A stretch of DNA of 9,507 nt from an uncultured Mycoplasmatota bacterium (lineage in GTDB: Bacteria > Bacillota_I > Bacilli_A > Mycoplasmatales > Mycoplasmoidaceae). Within the stretch, counting starts at the first letter, position 1; every line of letters starts with the position of its first letter. Of the stretch, positions 5,038 through 9,507 are shown one piece after another. Made by a program: the position numbers and the translations under genes. The stretch spans positions 1 through 9,507 of the forward strand of contig CATEWF010000037.1 of NCBI GenBank assembly GCA_949527715.1. The letters run 5' to 3'. The notes beneath the pieces are model-generated. The model made no database searches. It was not told the DNA's origin and saw only the letters and a list, made by a program, of their open reading frames with translations.

Positions 5038-6291
5038 ATGAGACAAATTATTACACATTTTACGGATAATGACTTGTATACGTTTACTTGTCAGTATTAT
5101 ATCTTGATGAATTATCCTCATGCAGAAGTTGAATATTCGTTCTTTGACCGTAATAAAACAAAATATCCTCTTGGATTTGGTGATATGCTTCGTGAGCAAA
5201 TGTCATATATGAAGAATGTAAGGATTACTGATGAAGAAATTGATTTCATGAAAAAGTCGTGTTATTATCTTCCTGATTGGTATTTTAACTTCTTGAGAGG
5301 TTATACATTTAATCCTAACGAAGTAACTATTTCACAAGATAATGAAGGTTATCTTGATATTAAGATTTCTGGCAAATGGTGGTCAACTATTATGTGGGAA
5401 ATGCCAATTCTTTCTTCTATCTCTGAATTGATGCATTTTGTTAAGGCTGATGATAAGAAAATTGATATGAATGTCGAATATACAAGAGCAAGATTGAAGG
5501 CAAGAAAACTTCTTAACGCTGGTATTAAGTTTGCTGATATGGGTACTCGTAGAAGATTTAGTGTGGAACTGCAAGATATTGTCATTAAGGCATTCAAGGA
5601 TGAATCTGATAATTTTAATGAAACAATTCATCTTGAAAATGGTAATTTTAATGGTACTTCAAATGTTTATTTTGCTATGAAGTATAATTTGAAGCCAATT
5701 GGCACTATGAGTCATCAAATTATCAGTTTTGAAGAGATTATGACAAGTATCACTGAATGTAATTATTCTGTAATGGATAAGTGGTGCAAAACGTATGACG
5801 GTTCACTTGGTATTTTCCTTTATGATTGCTTTGGTGATAAGGTATTTTTCAATAACCTATCACGCAAGTATGCGATGCTATATGACGGATTGCGTGTAGA
5901 TAGTGGTGATAATATGGAACAACTGTGTAAGATTGCAGAAAAATATAATTCACTTAATATAATGCCAATAACTAAAAAGGTCGTATTTAGTAATGGTTTG
6001 AATGGTGATGAAGCAATTTCATTGCATAAAGAGGTTCACCAACGTGTAGATGATTCTTATGGTATCGGTACTTGGTTTACTTGTGGTTTTGATGAAATAT
6101 CATTTGAAAGTATTACTGTTCCATCGGTTGATGTTAAACCAATGAATATTGTCATTAAACTTACAAAGGGTAGGTATTCAGATAGACACTCATGGCAAAA
6201 TTGCGTAAAACTTTCTTGTGATAAGGGTAAATCAGTTGGAAATAGTGATAAGTGTAAGTATTTGTCATCTTTGATTGATAATTTAAATTAA
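5038..6291 (+). CDS. pncB: Nicotinate phosphoribosyltransferase (PncB type)
   Basis: A 417-aa enzyme, close to E. coli PncB in length. It makes nicotinate mononucleotide from nicotinate and PRPP with ATP, the entry step of the Preiss-Handler NAD+ salvage route. The N-terminal TDNDLYTFTCQYY matches the PncB start; then ISGKWWSTIMWEMPILSSIS; GTRRRFS (169-175); NGTSN and PIGTMSH with His226 at the position of the autophosphorylated His; GLRVDSGD (284-291), binding phosphoribose; VFSNGLN; GIGT (342-345); and MNIVIKL. Two insertions of about 12 residues relative to E. coli PncB are visible, before NGTSN and between GIGTWFTC and VKPMNIVIKL. It is the last gene of unit 2, before a strong terminator. 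Nicotinamide is the substrate of NAMPT rather than PncB, and no amidase (PncA) is seen here, so the phage would use host nicotinate. Phage NAD+ resupply during counter-defence is known for other gene sets. Confidence 0.92.
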   Translation: MRQIITHFTDNDLYTFTCQYYILMNYPHAEVEYSFFDRNKTKYPLGFGDMLREQMSYMKNVRITDEEIDFMKKSCYYLPDWYFNFLRGYTFNPNEVTISQDNEGYLDIKISGKWWSTIMWEMPILSSISELMHFVKADDKKIDMNVEYTRARLKARKLLNAGIKFADMGTRRRFSVELQDIVIKAFKDESDNFNETIHLENGNFNGTSNVYFAMKYNLKPIGTMSHQIISFEEIMTSITECNYSVMDKWCKTYDGSLGIFLYDCFGDKVFFNNLSRKYAMLYDGLRVDSGDNMEQLCKIAEKYNSLNIMPITKKVVFSNGLNGDEAISLHKEVHQRVDDSYGIGTWFTCGFDEISFESITVPSVDVKPMNIVIKLTKGRYSDRHSWQNCVKLSCDKGKSVGNSDKCKYLSSLIDNLN

Positions 6292-6324
6292 TATCGTTTA
6301 GAACATTGATTTATAGTTTTTCTT

Positions 6325-6368
6325 AAATCATTGATAGAGAACAGTTATAACTCTATCAATGATTTTTT
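6325..6368 (+). terminator. Strong intrinsic terminator after pncB
   Basis: A perfect 15-bp stem (AAATCATTGATAGAG / CTCTATCAATGATTT) with an 11-nt loop ends in a T tract (6363-6368). The loop edge contains a small palindrome AGTTATAACT that could form an alternative inner fold. It separates the NAD+/ADP-ribose genes from the tail genes. Unlike the two earlier terminators it has no TTTTATTGTAC-TTTG promoter attached. Confidence 0.85.
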
Positions 6369-6527
6369 GTATGAACGTTGATAATTTAGTTAAATCCATA
6401 TAGTATTTATTAATTCTATACACTATTTATATACAATAAGGATTATTATACCTTTTATTTACATATAAAATAATATGTATTTTAGATGTTAAGAAACTAA
6501 TAATTATATTTTTATATAAAAGACAAA
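6369..6527 (+). promoter_or_regulatory. AT-rich leader before the tail genes, presumed to hold the (late) promoter
   Basis: About 160 non-coding bases, extremely A/T rich, follow a strong terminator and precede the structural genes, so a promoter is expected here. No TAnnTTTG box as at 510 or 2803 is present. Two similar runs, GTATTTATTA (6403-6412) and CTATTTATAT (6423-6432), stand 20 bases apart and could be part of a phage-specific late promoter or a regulator site. The exact site cannot be fixed from one copy. Confidence 0.35.
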
Positions 6528-6878
6528 ATGGCAGATAAAACTAAATTTCAACAGCTGTTGGATGACATTAATGCACACATTAATTCTACAAACAATCCGC
6601 ACGAAGTAAATTCAAAAGGTATGTTAGGTCTTGATAAAGTAGACAATACTTCTGATGCAAATAAACCAGTAACTACATTATTGGCAAATGAATTAAGTAA
6701 AAAAATGAATGTCAGCGACATTTACAACTTTACAAAAGAAGATGAAACAAAAGATTTAACAACTTTACCTTGGTCAGCAGCGCAAGGCTATTCTATGAAT
6801 AACACTATTGATGCTTACCAAAAACAAGATACAAGTGAATTAGAAGCACGTATTGCAAAATGTGAAAACGATGTTTAA
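6528..6878 (+). CDS. Small tail-fibre/baseplate-type protein with NPH...VDNT...KP motif
   Basis: A 116-aa protein. It carries the phage tail-fibre repeat motif: NPHEV (23-27), LGLDKVDNTSD (33-43), KPV (46-48), then SAAQG (83-87) in a LPWSAAQGYSMNNTIDAYQ stretch, and a short helical end (ELEARIAKCEND). In fibre proteins such motifs build triple-stranded shafts or adaptor segments outside the virion. The next gene has the same two motifs in the same order with a longer N-terminal domain, so the two are probably related by duplication or domain sharing. No signal peptide, as expected for a virion protein. Start context is the usual A-rich leader (agacaaaATG). Role in fibre assembly or as an attachment piece is inferred. 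Confidence 0.75.
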   Translation: MADKTKFQQLLDDINAHINSTNNPHEVNSKGMLGLDKVDNTSDANKPVTTLLANELSKKMNVSDIYNFTKEDETKDLTTLPWSAAQGYSMNNTIDAYQKQDTSELEARIAKCENDV

Positions 6879-6920
6879 TTAATGTTTGAAAAATAAATTT
6901 TTATTTATTATTATAAAATT

Positions 6921-7505
6921 ATGAGTCAATTTAAAGTATTACACAAAAAAAGTTCAGTTGTTACTGATGGAGAACCAAAGTTACCAACTTCAGGTGACTT
7001 AGATTATGGCGAAATTGCAATTAACTTTGGTGCAGGTGCCGAAACAATTTCATTAAAAAATTCAGATGATGAAATAGTATCATTACGTATGAGAGATGAT
7101 TTATCCGTTGCTGCAAGTGCATTAGCAGCACACGAAGCAAGAAATGATAACCCACACGGTGTTACAAAAGCACAGGTTGGTTTATCTGATGTAGATAATA
7201 CACCAGATATGGATAAACCATTATCAACAGCACAGCAAGCAGCCGTTAATTCTAAATTGGATAATGCAGCCAATGGTGGTGTAGTTAATAACCTTACCAC
7301 AAATGACACAACAAAAGCATTATCAGCAGCACAAGGTGTTGCATTATCTAAAAAAATTGATGAGATGACTGGTGGTGCTATTGCCGACCTTACAGCACTG
7401 GAAGACAGAGTTGCTGGTGTGGAGGAAGAAATAGAAACTTCTTCATCTTATATAGATAATACACTTGCACCTAAAGCAGAAAGTTTATTAACTTTAACAA
7501 TTTAA
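6921..7505 (+). CDS. Tail fibre/tail appendage structural protein
   Basis: A 194-aa protein. The N-terminus (GDLDYGEIAINFGAGAETIS, 25-44, then LKNSDDEIV) is a common phage tail-protein opening, where LxxGEIAxN begins a beta domain that attaches the fibre. A tail-fibre repeat follows: NPHGVTKAQVGLSDVDNTPD (77-96) and KPLSTAQ (99-105), then KALSAAQG (132-139), a second classical fibre motif, and a short coiled coil (~154-173, LTALEDRVAGVEEEIE). Ala/Ser/Thr/Asn-rich composition fits a fibrous structural protein. It sits 42 bases after the 116-aa fibre protein and 27 before the long LRR protein, with a TATAAAATTATG-like leader. Likely a virion component linking the long surface-binding protein to the particle. 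Confidence 0.82.
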   Translation: MSQFKVLHKKSSVVTDGEPKLPTSGDLDYGEIAINFGAGAETISLKNSDDEIVSLRMRDDLSVAASALAAHEARNDNPHGVTKAQVGLSDVDNTPDMDKPLSTAQQAAVNSKLDNAANGGVVNNLTTNDTTKALSAAQGVALSKKIDEMTGGAIADLTALEDRVAGVEEEIETSSSYIDNTLAPKAESLLTLTI

Positions 7506-7532
7506 ATAAATTTTTTAATTTAATTTTTAATA

Positions 7533-9507
7533 ATGTCAAAAGTACTTGAAACCAAATTAATCGGTGTCTACAATAATCTTGTAACAAATGAAGCCCAGCT
7601 TGGGGTTTCTAAAAAGGGTATTGCAGATGCACTACGTTTCAATGGTATCACAAACGTATCTGATACTGAAACGTTTGCACGTTATGCCGAATTAATTCGT
7701 AGATTAAAATCAGCAAATGCTATGATTTTGGAATTTACTATTCCAGATACAGCAGTTACAGCCTATAAAAGAACCGTTATTTTACCGATGTCATTTGGAA
7801 ACGCTGGTAATAATGGTGCAAGTTGTAATAGCATTGCTAAAGAAGTTATTGCCGCAGATACATATGTGGCACGTAAATCATCTCGTAAAAAATCAGCAAA
7901 AATTAATGAAGATGATGAACATCTAATTGAAGATATGTATGGTAATATAATTACTGACTGTCTTTATGTTCCTTCAATGAAAGATGTTGAGCAATATTTG
8001 ACTGAAGAACAAGCGAATGAGTTTATCGAAAGTGCTGAAAATCTTGGTATTGATTTAACGTCATTAGATGAAAACGATGGAATAATGCCATTAGAAGAAA
8101 GTGGTGAATTTGAACCAGATTCAAGTGCGACTTATTCCTATACGGTTGATTGGGGTGATGGAAGTGGCGAATTTATATATCGTCATACAAATACATATGC
8201 CCAGAATAAACAAGCCATATGGCATACTTACGCTAAACCAGGTGTTTATAATGTAACAATAAACGGTGTTTATAAACGTATGTATTCTAATACTACCTCA
8301 TTTTCAAACTGGGTAGAAAATGGAGATACTGTCAAAGATACTGATGGTACTGTTTTGTTAAATGGATTAAACTATAATATGCGTTATGGTTTAACTTCAG
8401 TTATTGCTTGGGGTAATACATTACTTACGAATATGGCAAATGCTTTCTGTTATTGTCAAAATTTAACAGATATTCCAATGTATGATACAACTAACTCATT
8501 TATTGATGTTACCAATTTATCATATGCATTCTATCAATGTTCTAAGTTGTCTTCACTACCATTCAATGCCAATACGAATAAAGGTCTTTTCTCTGGTTGT
8601 GATAAAGTAACAACATTCTCAAATTGTTTCGCTTATTGTACAGGTATTAAATCTTCAATTCCAGTTAAATTAATGGATGGATGTACAAATGTAACATCAG
8701 TAGCCAATATGTTCGGTTATGCTGGTTTTATTGGTGATATTCCTGTTGGTTTGCTTGAAGGTATGACTGCTTTAACAAATGCTTCTGAAATGTTCGCAAA
8801 CTGTAAATTAAATGGTGAACTATCATCTGACTTGTTTAAAGATTGTCCTAATATTACTACTATTTATCGTTTATTCTATAACTGTACAGGTGTAACAGGA
8901 CGTTTAACACGTAATTTTATTGGTGGATTAAATAAGTTAACTGATATGCGTCAAGCCTTTTATGGTTGTACAAACATTACTGGTATAGATTCTGATGCTT
9001 TCTATGATATTAAATCAGATGGTATCAACTGTCGTGATGCTTTTTACAATACTGGTATAACTAAAATTCCAAGTGGTTTATTAACTGCAATAACAGGTAA
9101 AAATCATTTAATGGAACGTATGTTCGGTAATTGTAAAAAACTAACAAGTGTTGCTGCAACTTCTCTTGTAAACCTTAAAGTTTCTAATGCACGTGGTATG
9201 TTTGGTGGATGTACTAGTTTAACATCAGCATTACCTAACGCAAATCCAGATTGGAATACTTTTGAAGGCATTAACCGTTGGTATGGTGTGTTTGCAATGT
9301 GCCCGTTAAGTAATATCAGTAGTGTTCCTATTGAACTTGGTGGTGATGGTGAACGTAGATTTCCTGAAGGTAGTGTTGGTAAAATTGCATTAAAAGATGG
9401 TACGTTAGTAGAAGGTAAAGAATATACTTTTAATGGTGATAATAAACCTGTTGGTATTGTATATGCTGATGTTTATCTTGACCCATCGAAGTCAACACCT
9501 ACCATTG
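7533..9507 (+). CDS. Large tail-associated protein with PKD-like domain and BspA-type leucine-rich repeats (3' partial)
   Basis: The frame opens at ATG 7533 and is still open at the right edge (658 codons). Residues 1-~65 form a small N-terminal domain (ETKLIGVYNNLVTNEAQLGV) that may join it to the tail. A PKD-like fold follows: first strand ILEFTIPDT and TVILPMSFGN (81-90), then YTVDWGDGS (~203-211) and HTYAKPGVYNVTI (~229-241). Between these lie about 110 charged residues (RKSSRKKSAKINEDDEH and on), an insertion. Residues ~280-600 are about a dozen BspA/DUF285-like repeats of the form [AML]F-x-x-C-x-x-[LIV]-T-[SG]-[IL], e.g. AFCYCQNLTDIP (304 on), MFGNCKKLTSV, MFGGCTSLTS. After them KIALKDGTLVEGKEYTF and KPVGIVYADV resemble the segment preceding lectin-type variable domains. 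A role in binding host surface structures is likely, by analogy. Confidence 0.85.
   Translation, partial: MSKVLETKLIGVYNNLVTNEAQLGVSKKGIADALRFNGITNVSDTETFARYAELIRRLKSANAMILEFTIPDTAVTAYKRTVILPMSFGNAGNNGASCNSIAKEVIAADTYVARKSSRKKSAKINEDDEHLIEDMYGNIITDCLYVPSMKDVEQYLTEEQANEFIESAENLGIDLTSLDENDGIMPLEESGEFEPDSSATYSYTVDWGDGSGEFIYRHTNTYAQNKQAIWHTYAKPGVYNVTINGVYKRMYSNTTSFSNWVENGDTVKDTDGTVLLNGLNYNMRYGLTSVIAWGNTLLTNMANAFCYCQNLTDIPMYDTTNSFIDVTNLSYAFYQCSKLSSLPFNANTNKGLFSGCDKVTTFSNCFAYCTGIKSSIPVKLMDGCTNVTSVANMFGYAGFIGDIPVGLLEGMTALTNASEMFANCKLNGELSSDLFKDCPNITTIYRLFYNCTGVTGRLTRNFIGGLNKLTDMRQAFYGCTNITGIDSDAFYDIKSDGINCRDAFYNTGITKIPSGLLTAITGKNHLMERMFGNCKKLTSVAATSLVNLKVSNARGMFGGCTSLTSALPNANPDWNTFEGINRWYGVFAMCPLSNISSVPIELGGDGERRFPEGSVGKIALKDGTLVEGKEYTFNGDNKPVGIVYADVYLDPSKSTPTI

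Noticed and set aside
6424..6431. TATTTATA, the reverse complement of the T4 late promoter TATAAATA
   Set aside because: It would point leftwards, towards no gene, and such octamers are expected by chance in this composition.
1..9507. tRNA genes, CRISPR arrays, insertion sequences, integrase or attachment sites
   Set aside because: None seen by eye: no cloverleaf with GGTTCGA-type arm, no regularly spaced repeats, no transposase or integrase motifs.

Overview
The window looks like part of a large, AT-rich bacteriophage (or prophage) genome from a Bacteroidota host. Evidence for this: all genes are on the + strand and tightly packed; start codons sit in A/T-rich leaders without clear Shine-Dalgarno sites; two promoters match the Bacteroidota pattern (TTTG, 19-20 nt, TAnnTTTG); tail-fibre type proteins occupy the right end; and the gene cut by the left edge ends in the variable-lectin type domain typical of diversity-generating retroelement (DGR) targets. 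The exact phage lineage cannot be named from this window.

Layout: (1) 1-380, C-terminal end of a probable DGR target, followed by two perfect 10-bp hairpins and a terminator. (2) 475-2798, transcription unit 1, bounded on both sides by near-identical terminator/promoter elements: a formate/nitrite-transporter-like membrane protein, a macrodomain protein, the RNA 2'-phosphotransferase KptA/Tpt1, a 111-aa unknown, a 42-aa unknown, and a possible broken reading frame. (3) 2780-6368, transcription unit 2: two unknown proteins (228 and 312 aa), a NADAR/YbiA-family protein and a PncB-type nicotinate phosphoribosyltransferase, closed by a strong 15-bp-stem terminator. (4) 6369-6527, AT-rich leader. 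(5) 6528-9507, tail/fibre module: two small proteins sharing NPH...VDNT...KP and SAAQG motifs, then a long protein with a PKD-like domain and BspA-type leucine-rich repeats that runs off the right edge.

The most interesting part is the middle: four recognisable enzymes in two adjacent units all touch NAD+ or ADP-ribose. KptA consumes NAD+ to remove RNA 2'-phosphate and yields ADP-ribose 1'',2''-cyclic phosphate; macrodomains of the neighbouring type process ADP-ribose 1''-phosphate or ADP-ribosyl adducts; NADAR proteins remove ADP-ribose from modified guanine; PncB makes the NAD+ precursor nicotinate mononucleotide. This suggests a phage NAD+/ADP-ribose island for RNA repair, reversal of ADP-ribosylation and NAD+ resupply, perhaps as counter-defence. 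The unknown proteins of both units and the transporter are candidates for further parts. The function as a system is inference; the enzyme family calls rest on visible motifs.
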